Shown in pieces: positions 8,259-17,415 of a DNA stretch of 64,000 nucleotides (positions are counted from its first letter, which is position 1; each line of letters opens with the position of its first letter). The notes under the pieces were generated by a model, which saw nothing but the letters and a program-made list of their open reading frames with translations, made no database searches and was not told the origin of the DNA. Both the position numbers and the translations under genes were made by a program. Source of the stretch: Sinomonas cellulolyticus (GTDB lineage Bacteria; Actinomycetota; Actinomycetes; Actinomycetales; Micrococcaceae); the NCBI RefSeq assembly GCF_014656475.1, contig NZ_BNCM01000013.1, positions 49,933-113,932 of the forward strand, written 5' to 3'.

Positions 8259-8870
8259 TCACTCGCTCCAGCAGGCCAGCACGTCGGTGGCGACCTGGTA
8301 CGCGAGCGAGCCGCGGGAGATGCCGTGCGGGCCGACAGGCTCACGCAAGGCGGTGGCATCCACAGTGAGGGCGAAGGTGTCCTTCGCGAATGACACCCTC
8401 CCCGCCGGGGCCTGGTAGCCGGGCAGGCCGAGATTGGCCAGCCCCTCGATCGGTGCGGCGCCGGGCAGGGCCGCGACTGCTGCTTGGGCATCGGTTCGCG
8501 CAGTTGCCGGCTCGGCGGACTCCTGAACCGAGAGCACCAGATCTCCCTGCGGGAGGCGGTAGGTGCACGTATAGAGGCCGCCCGTCCACGTCGAGGAGGG
8601 AACCGGGGCAGCGCCAAGGGCCAGGATCTGGGCGATCCTGGCCCTGATCTCGTCCCCGCACACCATCGCCGCCGCCGGCGACGGGCCCGTTGTCGCACCG
8701 CTGGTCCCGCCGGAAGCGGCCGGGTCGGATGCCGTCGAGGCGGATGGCCCACCAGATGCCGGTGCTGCGGTTGCCTGAGCCACCTGCGAGGCTCCGGGAG
8801 CGCTGCCGGCAGCGGCGCACCCGCTCAACATCAGCGCCGCGCCGATCAACACGCCCATCGCCCGCACCAT
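8259..8870 (-). CDS. Hypothetical lipoprotein
   Basis: 203 aa. The signal peptide has lipobox LSGC (Cys18), followed by about 45 residues of Ala/Ser/Thr/Gly linker and a ~130-residue globular part with two cysteines in it (Cys70, in MVCGDE, and one in LYTCTYRL) and one in the last residues (LACWSE). No family is recognised; the layout resembles the DUF3558-like lipoproteins of actinobacteria, without proof. The ATG at 8870 (MVRAMGVLIG) gives a normal signal peptide. It is the most upstream gene of the exported module and is divergent from a small membrane protein. Confidence 0.8.
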   Translation of the reverse strand: MVRAMGVLIGAALMLSGCAAAGSAPGASQVAQATAAPASGGPSASTASDPAASGGTSGATTGPSPAAAMVCGDEIRARIAQILALGAAPVPSSTWTGGLYTCTYRLPQGDLVLSVQESAEPATARTDAQAAVAALPGAAPIEGLANLGLPGYQAPAGRVSFAKDTFALTVDATALREPVGPHGISRGSLAYQVATDVLACWSE

Positions 8871-8967
8871 GTTCACAACCCCTCCCCGTCCTTGTCCCTC
8901 ATGCACTATCCGCATCCCGGAGCAGCGCCGTCGTTCTCCTTCTCCCCTGGTATTCGGAGCGGGCCCC

Positions 8968-9002
8968 CGGACGGACTGGACACGCGCGGACGGACTGGAC
9001 AC
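8968..9002. repeat. Two 16-bp direct repeats in a divergent promoter region
   Basis: CGGACGGACTGGACAC occurs at 8968-8983 and again at 8987-9002, a 19-bp period. It sits between the divergent lipoprotein and membrane protein genes. It could be a tandem regulator site; a local duplication is the simpler explanation. Confidence 0.6.
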
Positions 9003-9090
9003 CGGGCACTCTTCCAGCCCAAGACCCCCCGCGAGCAGGCGGCGGTGACCGCGCTCCAATCCATGGGGCCGGCCATTCCGAAGAGACCAC

Positions 9091-9582
9091 ATGGAACCAT
9101 GCCGGGCGAGGAAGAGGGCCGCGGCGGCCGCGCTCTCGGTGGGGCCGGCCGCGGTCGGGCTCGGCCTCGGCGCGCACATGGTCGCCGGCGGCGCAGCGCC
9201 CCCCGTGACGGTCGTGCTCGCCCTGACGGTGATGGTGAGCCTGCTCGCGGCCGCCGCCGGGCGCGTCCAGCTCCCGCCATGGGCCGTCGGCATCGGCAGC
9301 GGAGCGCTCCAACAGGTTCTCCACCTGCTCTTCACGGCCCTGGCGGGCCCGAACGCCCCGCTCCTGCCCTCGACGGGACACGTGCACGCCCACGGTGTGC
9401 CCTCTTCCGGCTCGGTATCGGCCCCCGGCGGCTCGGCGCTCGCCTTCGACCCACACCTGCTGATCGTCGCGCACATGGCCGCGGCGTTGCTCACCGTCCT
9501 CGTGGCTCTGGCAGCGAACCGCCTCGCCGAGCGATGGGCAGCGCAGCGTTCCCCTGCAATGGCCTCGCCTTCTGCCGCGTGA
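9091..9582 (+). CDS. Small multi-pass membrane protein
   Basis: 163 aa with about four hydrophobic segments (roughly 10-30, 38-57, 65-85 and 125-145). A loop contains the His-rich HVHAHGV and another Ser/Gly-rich stretch. No family is recognised. Position next to the blue-copper/CHRD module and the His-rich loop hint at a metal-related membrane role, which is inference only. The ribosome site is weak (AGAGA). Its stop lies 27 nt from the convergent polyprenyl synthase stop with no evident terminator. Confidence 0.65.
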   Translation: MEPCRARKRAAAAALSVGPAAVGLGLGAHMVAGGAAPPVTVVLALTVMVSLLAAAAGRVQLPPWAVGIGSGALQQVLHLLFTALAGPNAPLLPSTGHVHAHGVPSSGSVSAPGGSALAFDPHLLIVAHMAAALLTVLVALAANRLAERWAAQRSPAMASPSAA

Positions 9583-9608
9583 GGCGGGTATGGCGTCGGG
9601 GGGCGGGC

Positions 9609-10712
9609 TCAGGCCTTGCGGTCCACCACCGCGTCGGCGAAGGCCGCCAGGGAGTCCTTGACCACTCCCTCGGGCAGGGGCGCGAGGGAGGCCTTGGCAG
9701 CGTCCGCCCACTCGCGCGCCACCGCCCACGACTGGTCGGTCACGGGATGGGAGGAGATGGCCTCCACGGCGGCGGCCAGGGCGTCGTCGCTCGAGAGGTC
9801 GCCGTCCACGAGGGCGAGGACGCGCTCGGCGGAGGCATCGCCGTCGGCCGCGGCGCGCCGCAGCAGCAGCACGGGCAGGGTCGGCACGCCCTCGCGCAGG
9901 TCCGTTCCGGCCACCTTGCCGGACGTGACCTTTCCGCCGGTCACGTCGATGACGTCGTCGGCGAGCTGGAACGCGACGCCGACCTTCTCGCCGTAGTCCA
10001 CCAGCACGGACTCGTACTCGGCAGGCGCGCCGGAGAAGATGACGCCGAACTGGCCCGAGGCGGCGATGAGCGAGCCGGTCTTGTCGGAGAGCACCGAGAT
10101 GTAGTGCGCGAGCGGGTCCTCACCCTCGCTCGGGCCGACGGTCTCGTGCAGCTGGCCGAGGCAGAGCCGCTCGAAGGTTCGCGCCTGGATGGCCAGGGCG
10201 CGGCCGCCCAGGTCGGAAACGAGGATCGAGGCTCGGGCGAAGATGAGGTCACCGGCGAGGATCGCCACAGTGTTACCCCACACCTCGTGCGCAGTCGGGG
10301 CGCCGCGGCGGTAGGGCGCGGAGTCCATCACGTCGTCGTGGTAGAGCGTGGCGAGGTGTGTCAGCTCCACGACCGCGGCGGCCTGCAGCACCTCGGCGCG
10401 GTCCGGGTCGCCCAGATGCGAGGCGAGGATGGTCAGCAGGGGCCGCACGCGCTTGCCGCCGGCCTCCATGAGGTGCCTGCTCGTGGCATCGGCCAGCGGG
10501 TCCGAGTTGGAGATCGCCTCGCGGAGCACCTTCTCGACGCGCGCCATGCTCGTGGTGATCGCAGGGCCGAGGTCGGCGTCCTCCGCGATGGCGGCGAAGC
10601 CGGCCGGCAGCTGCATACCGACGGCGATGGCCGTGGTGGTCGCGGGCGGCTCGTCGGACGCGGGGCGGCCGTGCCCCGCGCGCGTCCAGCGGCTGTCTGC
10701 AGATTCAGTCAC
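9609..10712 (-). CDS. Polyprenyl diphosphate synthase (menaquinone side chain)
   Basis: Condenses isopentenyl diphosphate units into the long prenyl chain of menaquinone. 367 aa. The first Asp-rich motif DDVMD is at 126-130 and the second DDVID at 252-256, with GGKRVRP at about 85-91. Chain length cannot be read with certainty; heptaprenyl to nonaprenyl is likely for this lineage. It sits downstream of menJ and menG on the same strand, the arrangement also seen in mycobacteria (grcC1 beside menJ), which supports a respiratory quinone role over carotenoids. The gap to menJ is 10 nt. Confidence 0.92.
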   Translation of the reverse strand: MTESADSRWTRAGHGRPASDEPPATTTAIAVGMQLPAGFAAIAEDADLGPAITTSMARVEKVLREAISNSDPLADATSRHLMEAGGKRVRPLLTILASHLGDPDRAEVLQAAAVVELTHLATLYHDDVMDSAPYRRGAPTAHEVWGNTVAILAGDLIFARASILVSDLGGRALAIQARTFERLCLGQLHETVGPSEGEDPLAHYISVLSDKTGSLIAASGQFGVIFSGAPAEYESVLVDYGEKVGVAFQLADDVIDVTGGKVTSGKVAGTDLREGVPTLPVLLLRRAAADGDASAERVLALVDGDLSSDDALAAAVEAISSHPVTDQSWAVAREWADAAKASLAPLPEGVVKDSLAAFADAVVDRKA

Positions 10713-10722
10713 GGGGTCAAGC

Positions 10723-12054
10723 CTAGCTTTCCGGGCGCGCTGCGGGCGCCGTGCGGGGTGGGAGGGTGTTGGAGGTGGCGGGGACGAGGCCCTCGAGGAC
10801 CCGGATCGCGGCGTCCGGCAGGGTGGTGCCGGGCCGGTCGGTGAGGTTGGCGAGGAGCCGCACCACGAACTTCATGAGCGGCGGCACCGGCATCCCGGTG
10901 GTGAGCGCGGCGCGCATCACGGCGGGGTGCCCGATCAGGCCGGCGAACGCACGTCCAAGCGTGAAGTGGCTGCCCCACTCGCGCCGCACCCGGTCCGCGT
11001 AGGCGGCAAGGCGGCGGTCGACGTCGGCCTCCTCCGGCCGCGTCCTGCCCGCCGCGCGCTGGGCGGCTGCAGCGTCGACGAGGTACTGGGCGGCGTAGCG
11101 GCCGGACTCCATCGCGTACGAGATGCCCTCGCCGTTGAACGGGCTGACCATGCCGCCGGCATCGCCGAGGAGGGCCATGCCGGGGACCACGTGCGGGGTG
11201 CGGTTGAAGCCCATGGGGAGGGCTGCGCCGCGGATCGGGCCCACTTGGTTGGCCTCCGTGAAGCCCCACTCCCCCGGCATGGCGGCGGTCCACTCGCGCA
11301 GCACCTGCCGGTAGTCGAGCCTGCCGAACTCCTTCGAGGAGTTGAGGATGCCGAGGCCCACGTTGCAGGTCCCGTCGCCGACGCCGAACACCCAGCCGTA
11401 GCCGGGCAGCGGCTTGCCGTCGGCGCCGGGGAGCTCGAGCCAGCCCTCCATCCAGTCGTCCTCGTGCCGAGGACTCGTGAAGTACGTGCGGTACGCGACG
11501 CCGAGCGGCCGGTCGTCGCGCTTGGCCAGCCCGCGGGACACGGCGGCGCGCGTCGAGTTGCCGTCCGCGGCGAGCACGACGTCGGCGCGGAACTCGCGCG
11601 TCTCGCCGGTCTTCCTGCCCGACTCGTCGAGGAGCTGGGCGCGGGCACCCACCACGCGCCCGCCGTCGTCCGTCACCACCTCGGTGACGGCGTGCCCCTC
11701 GAGGATCTGCGCGCCGGCCGAGCGGGCGTGCTCCGCGAGCGCCTCGTCGAAGCCGAGGCGCGTGCGCACGAGTCCATAGTGCGGGAACCCCTCCAGGTCG
11801 GGCCACGGCAGCTCGAGGGTCCGGCCGCCGGCGATCAGGCGCAGGCCGCGGTTGCGGCGCCAGCCCTCCTCGGCGTTGTGGGGGAGGCCCAGGAGCTGGA
11901 TCTCCCGGACGGCGCGCGGCGTCAGTCCGTCCCCGCAGACCTTCTCCCTGGGGAAGCGGGTCTTCTCGAGGACCGTGACGGGAACGCCGGAGCGGGCCAG
12001 GTAGTGCGCTGCGGTGGAGCCGGCTGGGCCGGCACCGATGATGAGGACCTCCAC
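10723..12054 (-). CDS. menJ: Geranylgeranyl reductase family flavoprotein, probable menaquinone reductase MenJ
   Basis: FAD-dependent reductase that saturates one isoprene unit of the menaquinone tail. 443 aa. The N-terminal dinucleotide fold is GAGPAGSTAA (residues 7-16), with the family block REKVCGDGLTPRA near 38-50 and a second FAD motif GDAGGMVSPFNGEGI around 290-304. Placement between menG and the polyprenyl synthase matches the mycobacterial menJ locus. A role in archaeal-type lipid or carotenoid reduction is the family alternative but is less likely here. Confidence 0.88.
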   Translation of the reverse strand: MEVLIIGAGPAGSTAAHYLARSGVPVTVLEKTRFPREKVCGDGLTPRAVREIQLLGLPHNAEEGWRRNRGLRLIAGGRTLELPWPDLEGFPHYGLVRTRLGFDEALAEHARSAGAQILEGHAVTEVVTDDGGRVVGARAQLLDESGRKTGETREFRADVVLAADGNSTRAAVSRGLAKRDDRPLGVAYRTYFTSPRHEDDWMEGWLELPGADGKPLPGYGWVFGVGDGTCNVGLGILNSSKEFGRLDYRQVLREWTAAMPGEWGFTEANQVGPIRGAALPMGFNRTPHVVPGMALLGDAGGMVSPFNGEGISYAMESGRYAAQYLVDAAAAQRAAGRTRPEEADVDRRLAAYADRVRREWGSHFTLGRAFAGLIGHPAVMRAALTTGMPVPPLMKFVVRLLANLTDRPGTTLPDAAIRVLEGLVPATSNTLPPRTAPAARPES

Positions 12055-12070
12055 GAGACCGGACTCGCCG

Positions 12071-12850
12071 TCAGCGGGCGGCGGAGCGGCGGGCGCGGCG
12101 CAGCTTGGCCGGCAGCATGCCCTCCGACGCGTGGTGGGCGGGTGCGGCGGCCTTGTGCGCCCGGTGGACGGCGACGATGCCGCCGGAGAGGTTCCGGTAG
12201 GTCACGTCCGTCCAGCCGGCCTCCGTGAGCCACGCCGCAAGGTGGTCCTGGTCCGGCCACGCACGGATCGACTCGGCGAGGTACACGTAGGCGTCGGGGT
12301 TGGACGAGGCACGGCGGGCGACCTCCGGCAGGGCGCGCATGAGGTACTCGATGTACATGGTGCGCCAGAGCGGGTTCGTGGGGGTGGAGAATTCTGCGAT
12401 CACGAGCCGGCCGCCGGGCTTGGCCACCCGCAGCATCTCCGCGAGGGCCTTCTTGGGCTCGTTGACGTTGCGCAGGCCGAAGCTGATGGTCACGGCGTCG
12501 AACGAGTTGTCCGCGAACGGCAGCCGGGTCGCGTCCCCGGCGATGAAGTCGATGTCCGGGCGTCGGCGCTTGCCCACCCGCAGCATGCCGAGGGAGAAGT
12601 CGCAGGCCACGATGTCCACGCCGGCGTCCGCGTAGGGCTCCGAGGAGGTGCCGGTCCCGGCGGCGAGGTCGAGCACCCGCTGGCCGGGCGCGGCGTCGAC
12701 CGCCTCGAGCACCACCTTCCGCCAGCGCCGGGTCTGCCCGAGCGAGAGGAGGTCGTTCATGACGTCGTACCGGGGCGCGACTTCGTCGAACATGGTGGCG
12801 ACCTCATCGGGCCGCTTCTCGAGGGATGCCCTCTTGCCTGCGGTGCTCAC
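12071..12850 (-). CDS. menG: Demethylmenaquinone methyltransferase (MenG/UbiE)
   Basis: Last methylation step of menaquinone synthesis, SAM-dependent. 259 aa. The SAM motif I is [10 protein letters not shown] (61-70), with the UbiE signatures [17 protein letters not shown] (23-39) and SFGLRNV. The start is uncertain: GTG at 12850 ([12 protein letters not shown]) fits the family best, and an in-frame ATG at 12859 adds three residues; neither has a strong ribosome site. A Lys/Arg-rich C-terminal tail of ~30 residues extends past the usual end. It is the first gene of the menG-menJ-prenyl synthase unit, divergent from menF. Confidence 0.93.
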   Translation of the reverse strand: MSTAGKRASLEKRPDEVATMFDEVAPRYDVMNDLLSLGQTRRWRKVVLEAVDAAPGQRVLDLAAGTGTSSEPYADAGVDIVACDFSLGMLRVGKRRRPDIDFIAGDATRLPFADNSFDAVTISFGLRNVNEPKKALAEMLRVAKPGGRLVIAEFSTPTNPLWRTMYIEYLMRALPEVARRASSNPDAYVYLAESIRAWPDQDHLAAWLTEAGWTDVTYRNLSGGIVAVHRAHKAAAPAHHASEGMLPAKLRRARRSAAR

Positions 12851-12921
12851 CCGGCCCATTCTGCCAAACTTCGGAACCGGAGCAGGACCTTGGGCACTGT
12901 TCGTCCGCTCGGGAGGCGCTT

Positions 12922-12939
12922 CCGTAGCCTCTCCTACGG
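12922..12939. promoter_or_regulatory. Inverted repeat in the menG/menF divergent region
   Basis: CCGTAG-N6-CTACGG lies midway between the two divergent menaquinone transcription units (starts at 12850 and 12983). It is placed where a shared regulator could act. No known regulator motif is recognised, so this is a weak candidate. Confidence 0.25.
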
Positions 12940-12982
12940 GCCAGCCCGCGCCGCTGCCGCACTTGAGTACTCTTGACCCATC

Positions 12983-14314
12983 ATGAAGCATCCCTTGCGT
13001 GCGCTCACTGTGGATCTGGGCGCAGCCGATCTGGGCGCCACGGATCCGGGCACCGCAGGTCTGGCCTCAGCCCTCTCCGTTCCGGACGCGCAGTGCTGGA
13101 TCCGCCGCGGCGAGGGGCAGGTGGGCTTCGGCGAGGTGGCCCGCTTCACCACGAGCGGCCCGGACCGCTTCATCGAGGCTGAGGACTGGTGGAAGCAGCT
13201 GGTCCTCGAGGCCGAGATCCGGGACGAGGTCGAGCATCCGGGGACGGGGCTCCTCGCCTTCGGCAGCTTCGCCTTCTCCAAGACGTCTCCCTACGCCTCG
13301 CGCCTCGTGGTCCCGGAGCTCGTGGTCGGCGTCCGCGACGGGCGCGCCTGGGCCACCCTGGCCCGCGGTGACGGCATCGTCCCCACCCCCGAGGAGGTGC
13401 GCCGCGCCGTCGTGCGCACGCTCGGCTCGGGTGAGGGGACGCGCACGACGGCGGGTGCCGCCCCTGCGGCGCCGGGCCCGGTGCGCCTCGGGCTGGGAGC
13501 CCTCGGCGAGCAGCGGTGGATGGACGCGGTGGCCGCCGGGGTACGTCGGATCGCGGCGGGCGAGCTCGAGAAGCTCGTGCTCGCGCGGGACATCGTCGTG
13601 GAGGACGCGCGCGGGATCGACCGCGGCGGGGTGCTGCGACGGCTCACGAGCGCCTACGGCGACACGTGGGTGTACGGGGTCGACGGCCTGGTCGGGGCGA
13701 CACCGGAGATGCTGATCCAAGTGGCCGGCCGGACCGCGCAGGCGCGCGTCCTCGCGGGCACGCTGGACCGTCGGGAGGCCGACGGCAAGGGCCTCGAGTA
13801 CGCCGAGCGGGTCCTGGCGGGGTCGCCGAAGCAGCGGCACGAGCACGAGATCGCGATCCAGTCGCTCACGACGGCGCTCGAGCCTTTCTCGGAGGCCATG
13901 AACGCCCACGACGAGCCCTTCATCCTCGAGCTGCCCAACGTCTTCCACCTCGCCTCGGACGTGCGGGCGGAGCTGGCCGACGTCGAGGGGCACGTGCCCA
14001 CCTCGCTCGCCCTCATCAACGCACTCCACCCCACCGCAGCCGTGTGCGGCACGCCGACCTCGGTGGCGGGCGCCCTCATCCGGGAGCTCGAGGGCCTGGA
14101 CCGGGGGCCGTATGCGGGGCCGGTCGGGTGGCTTGACGCCGCTGGCAACGGCGAGTGGGGCATCGCCCTGCGCGGCGGCGTCCTGGAGTCTGCGACCGAG
14201 ATGCGCCTCTACGCGGGGTGCGGGATCGTGGAAGCCTCGGATCCGGCGTCGGAACTGGCGGAGACGTGGGCCAAGTTCCGGCCCATGCTCGAGGCTCTGG
14301 GCATCGAGCGCTGA
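12983..14314 (+). CDS. menF: Isochorismate synthase MenF
   Basis: Converts chorismate to isochorismate, the entry step of menaquinone synthesis. 443 aa with the chorismate-binding fold in the C-terminal ~260 residues: LEKLVLARD, the ATPEMLI segment, [15 protein letters not shown] and the terminal block [21 protein letters not shown] typical of MenF/EntC. A salicylate synthase or anthranilate synthase is less likely because menD and menG lie nearby. ATG at 12983 follows the divergent region with menG. About 200 nt of non-coding sequence follow. Confidence 0.93.
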   Translation: MKHPLRALTVDLGAADLGATDPGTAGLASALSVPDAQCWIRRGEGQVGFGEVARFTTSGPDRFIEAEDWWKQLVLEAEIRDEVEHPGTGLLAFGSFAFSKTSPYASRLVVPELVVGVRDGRAWATLARGDGIVPTPEEVRRAVVRTLGSGEGTRTTAGAAPAAPGPVRLGLGALGEQRWMDAVAAGVRRIAAGELEKLVLARDIVVEDARGIDRGGVLRRLTSAYGDTWVYGVDGLVGATPEMLIQVAGRTAQARVLAGTLDRREADGKGLEYAERVLAGSPKQRHEHEIAIQSLTTALEPFSEAMNAHDEPFILELPNVFHLASDVRAELADVEGHVPTSLALINALHPTAAVCGTPTSVAGALIRELEGLDRGPYAGPVGWLDAAGNGEWGIALRGGVLESATEMRLYAGCGIVEASDPASELAETWAKFRPMLEALGIER

Positions 14315-14427
14315 CCCTCCCGGCCCGTGACGAACCTCACTCGCGTCTGGGATTCCGGAAACTCGCTTCGCGTCGCGGCTTGATTCGCCGCCGCCCGTGT
14401 TGTCCAATGGTGAAACATTAGTTGCCT

Positions 14428-14446
14428 GTGATGCACATCTCATCAC
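14428..14446. promoter_or_regulatory. Inverted repeat upstream of amino acid ABC transporter
   Basis: GTGATG-N7-CATCAC, a perfect six-base inverted repeat, lies 72 nt upstream of the binding-protein start in a fairly AT-rich leader. Spacing and symmetry suit a GntR- or LacI-type operator. It is a candidate only. Confidence 0.35.
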
Positions 14447-14517
14447 GCTCCGCGAGGGGTACGATGGGACGTCGCATTAGCACTCCGGACCCGTACCTGA
14501 GAAGTAAAGGTAGAGAT

Positions 14518-15462
14518 ATGACTTTCTCCGCGAAGCTCGCGGCCAAGGGCGCAGCCGTCCTCGCCGTCGGTGCCCTGGCCCTCACGGCCTGCACCAACGC
14601 CTCCGAGACCGGCGGCGGGGCGAAGCCCTCGGGCTCGTCGTCCTCGACAGCCTCCTTCGACCCGAGCACCGTGGCCAAGGACGATTCGCTCGCGTCGCAG
14701 GTCCCCGCCGCGATCAAGTCCAAGGGCACGCTCGTGGTCGGCTCCGATACGAGCTACGCCCCTGCCGAGTTCCTCGGCGGCGCGGACAACCACACCCCGA
14801 TGGGCTACGACGTCGACATCGCCAAGGCCATCGGCCAGACGCTCGGCCTCAAGACGGACGTCCAGACCGCGGACTTCACCGGCATCCTTCCCGCACTGGG
14901 CCCGAAGTACGACCTCGGCATCAGCTCCTTCACGATCAACAAGGAGCGCCTCCAGGCCGTCAACTTCGTCAGCTACTTCAACGCCGGCACCGCCTGGGCC
15001 GTCCAGAAGGGCAACCCGAAGAAGTTCTCGCTCGACGACGTCTGCGGCAAGACCATCGGCGTCCAGACCGGCACCGTCCAGGAGGACCCGGACCTCAAGG
15101 ACCGCAATGACAAGTGCGTGAAGGACGGCAAGAAGCCGATCGAGATCGTCTCCCTCAAGGCGCAGACGGACCTCAATACCCGCCTCGTGAACGGCAGCCT
15201 CGACGCGATGGCCGCCGACTCCCCGATCATCGGCTACGCGATCCAGCAGACCAACGGCGCGGTCGAGAAGATCGGCGACACGTACGACGCCGCGCCGCAG
15301 GGCATCGCGGTCGCCAAGAGCGACACCGCGTTCGCCGACCTGATCCAGAAGGTCATGACCAAGCTCATGGCCGACGGCACCTACAAGAAGATCCTCGACA
15401 CGTGGAACAACTCCGAGGGCGCCATCACCAAGTCTGAAGTCAACCCCACGCCTTCCTCGTGA
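14518..15462 (+). CDS. Amino acid ABC transporter substrate-binding lipoprotein
   Basis: Extracytoplasmic receptor for a polar amino acid. 314 aa; the lipobox LTAC places Cys25 as the lipidated residue. The family-3 binding-protein pattern follows: [55 protein letters not shown], and C-terminal YKKILDTW. The ATG at 14518 follows AAAGGTAGAG. Substrate is probably glutamate, glutamine or a similar polar amino acid, but the sequence does not decide it. Its stop overlaps the permease start (GTGA), so the three genes form one operon. Confidence 0.92.
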   Translation: MTFSAKLAAKGAAVLAVGALALTACTNASETGGGAKPSGSSSSTASFDPSTVAKDDSLASQVPAAIKSKGTLVVGSDTSYAPAEFLGGADNHTPMGYDVDIAKAIGQTLGLKTDVQTADFTGILPALGPKYDLGISSFTINKERLQAVNFVSYFNAGTAWAVQKGNPKKFSLDDVCGKTIGVQTGTVQEDPDLKDRNDKCVKDGKKPIEIVSLKAQTDLNTRLVNGSLDAMAADSPIIGYAIQQTNGAVEKIGDTYDAAPQGIAVAKSDTAFADLIQKVMTKLMADGTYKKILDTWNNSEGAITKSEVNPTPSS

Positions 15463-16469
15463 CTGCCATGACAACGCATCGAGCCGAAGCCCCAGAGTCC
15501 GTCAAGGGCGGCACACCGGACCTGATCAAGGCGGTTCCGGTGCGCCACCCCTGGCGCTGGGTCGGCGCCGCCGCCATCCTCATCGTCGTGGCCCTCGTGA
15601 TCCAGAGCCTGGCCACGAACCCGAACTTCCACTGGGACACCTTCGCCCTCTACGTCCTGGACGTGAACGTGGTGCGCGGCGTGGGCTGGACGCTGCTGCT
15701 GACGGTCCTGTCGATGGTGCTGGCGATCGTCCTCGCCATCCTCCTGGCCTTCATGCGGCAGTCGGACAACCCGATCTTCCGCTGGTCCTCGTGGTTCTGG
15801 GTGTGGTTCTTCCGCGGCACCCCGGTGTACACGCAGCTCATCTTCTGGGGCCTGGTCTCCGTCCTGTACCCCAAGCTCAGCGTCGGGGTGCCGTTCGGCC
15901 CGGAGCTGTTCTCCTTCACCACCCAGGACCTGCTCACCGCCTTCTGGGCTGCTGTGCTGGGCCTGGGCCTGAACGAGTCGGCCTATCTCGCGGAGATCTT
16001 CCGCGCGGGCCTGAAGTCGGTGGACAAAGGCCAGATGGAGGCCGCCGAGGCCTTGGGCATGCGCCGGCAGAAGATCATGTGGCGGATCATCCTGCCGCAG
16101 GCGATGCGTGTGATCGTGCCCCCGACCGGGAACGAGACCATCGGCATGCTCAAGACCACCTCGCTGGTGCTGGCCGTGCCGTTCACCCTGGACCTGACCT
16201 TCGTGACCAACACGCTGGCCAACCGTACCTACCTGCCCATCCCGCTCCTCATCGTCGCGGCCTTCTGGTACCTGCTCGTCACGAGCATCCTCATGGTCGG
16301 CCAGCACTACATCGAGAAGCACTACGGCAAGGGCGTGGACAACCTCGTCCAGGCTCCGGTCAACGCGGCCGCTGCCAAGGCTGCCGCGGCTGGCCTCGGC
16401 CCGGCTGGCAGGACGATGCCGGGCGGTCCCACCGTGGCCGGGAACGAGATCGAGGAGAGCGGGCGATGA
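15459..16469 (+). CDS. Amino acid ABC transporter permease, HisM/GlnP type
   Basis: 336 aa inner-membrane permease with about five TM helices. The conserved cytoplasmic coupling loop reads [22 protein letters not shown] (about 190-211), the EAA motif that contacts the ATPase. The N-terminal ~30 residues and the last ~50 (Ala-rich) are extra-membrane. GTG at 15459 overlaps the upstream stop; an ATG at 15468 would shorten the protein by three residues. A single permease gene implies a homodimer. The stop overlaps the ATPase start (ATGA). Confidence 0.92.
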   Translation: MTAMTTHRAEAPESVKGGTPDLIKAVPVRHPWRWVGAAAILIVVALVIQSLATNPNFHWDTFALYVLDVNVVRGVGWTLLLTVLSMVLAIVLAILLAFMRQSDNPIFRWSSWFWVWFFRGTPVYTQLIFWGLVSVLYPKLSVGVPFGPELFSFTTQDLLTAFWAAVLGLGLNESAYLAEIFRAGLKSVDKGQMEAAEALGMRRQKIMWRIILPQAMRVIVPPTGNETIGMLKTTSLVLAVPFTLDLTFVTNTLANRTYLPIPLLIVAAFWYLLVTSILMVGQHYIEKHYGKGVDNLVQAPVNAAAAKAAAAGLGPAGRTMPGGPTVAGNEIEESGR

Positions 16470-17272
16470 GCGCACCAGCAACCCAGGGGACGCACCACGT
16501 CTCCCCCGGAGCCAAGGACCTCGTGAGGATCGAGGGCGTCCACAAGTACTTCGGCCAGCACCATGTGCTGCGCGGGATCGATATGACGGTCAAGAACGGC
16601 GAGGTGGCCGTCCTGATCGGCCCCTCGGGGTCCGGCAAGTCCACGCTCCTGCGCTGCATCAACCACCTCGAGACGATCAGTGCCGGGCGCATCCGCGTCG
16701 ACGGCGAGCTCATCGGCTACCGGGAGCACGCCGGCAAGCTGCATGAGCTCACGGTCAAGGAGGTCGCGCGCCAGCGCCGCAACATCGGCATGGTCTTCCA
16801 GCGGTTCAACCTCTTCGGCCACAAGACCGCCCTCGAGAACGTCATCGAGGCGCCGGTCCAGGTCAAGGGCCAGAACAAGGCCGTGGCGAAGAAGCGCGCG
16901 CTCGAGCTCCTGGACCAGGTGGGGCTGTCCGACCGGGCGGGCCACTACCCGGCGCAGCTCTCCGGCGGCCAGCAGCAGCGCGTCGCGATCGCACGGGCTT
17001 TGGCGATGGAGCCCGAGCTCATGCTGTTCGACGAGCCCACGTCCGCTCTCGACCCGGAGCTGGTCGGGGACGTGCTCAACGTCATGAAGGACCTTGCGGC
17101 CTCCGGCATGACCATGATCGTGGTGACCCACGAGATCGGGTTCGCCCGCGAGGTCGGCGACACGCTGACCTTCATGGACGGCGGCGTGGTGGTCGAGTCG
17201 GGCAACCCCCGCGAGGTCATCGCCAACCCGCAGCACGAACGGACTCAGGCCTTCCTCAGCAAGGTGCTCTGA
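16466..17272 (+). CDS. Amino acid ABC transporter ATP-binding protein, GlnQ type
   Basis: 268 aa ATPase driving the uptake system. Walker A is GPSGSGKST (52-60), signature LSGGQQQR (165-172), Walker B LMLFDEP (185-191), followed by the H-loop VVTHE. An insertion of about 20 residues after strand 4 ([15 protein letters not shown]) is found in a subset of polar amino acid importers. Last gene of the operon; a block of 19-bp repeats follows before the convergent menD. Confidence 0.95.
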   Translation: MSAPATQGTHHVSPGAKDLVRIEGVHKYFGQHHVLRGIDMTVKNGEVAVLIGPSGSGKSTLLRCINHLETISAGRIRVDGELIGYREHAGKLHELTVKEVARQRRNIGMVFQRFNLFGHKTALENVIEAPVQVKGQNKAVAKKRALELLDQVGLSDRAGHYPAQLSGGQQQRVAIARALAMEPELMLFDEPTSALDPELVGDVLNVMKDLAASGMTMIVVTHEIGFAREVGDTLTFMDGGVVVESGNPREVIANPQHERTQAFLSKVL

Positions 17273-17290
17273 CCGCTACCGCGCCCCTCA

Positions 17291-17408
17291 CGGGAAGTGA
17301 CCCCTCAACCCAGGTTGGGGGGTCACTTCCCTGTTCAGGGGTCACTTCCCGGTTGAGGGGTCACTTCCCTGTTGGGGGGTCACTTCCCGGTTGAGGGGTC
17401 ACTTCCCT
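17291..17408. repeat. 19-bp tandem repeat block at a convergent junction
   Basis: Five head-to-tail 19-bp units begin at 17314, 17333, 17352, 17371 and 17390; the consensus is close to GTTGAGGGGTCACTTCCCG with variation at bases 4-5 and 19. One inverted copy precedes them at 17291-17309. The inverted copy and the first direct copy form a near-perfect 19-bp stem with a 4-nt loop. The block fills the gap between the ABC ATPase stop and the menD stop, so it probably ends transcription from both sides. Related units occur at 34066-34097 and 59511-59631. Confidence 0.92.
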
Positions 17409-17415
17409 GCGCGAA

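Noticed and set aside
8484..10844. Long plus-strand open frame antisense to the lipoprotein and polyprenyl synthase genes
   Set aside because: The translation is rich in Arg/Gly/His with no domain. The overlapping polyprenyl synthase with both Asp-rich motifs is unambiguous.
14315..17272. ABC transporter between menF and menD as a recently inserted island
   Set aside because: GC content and codon use match the neighbours. No repeats, tRNA or mobile genes flank it.
17291..17408. CRISPR-like array of short repeats
   Set aside because: Units are 19 bp, head to tail with no unique spacers, and no cas genes are near. It is a tandem repeat, not CRISPR.
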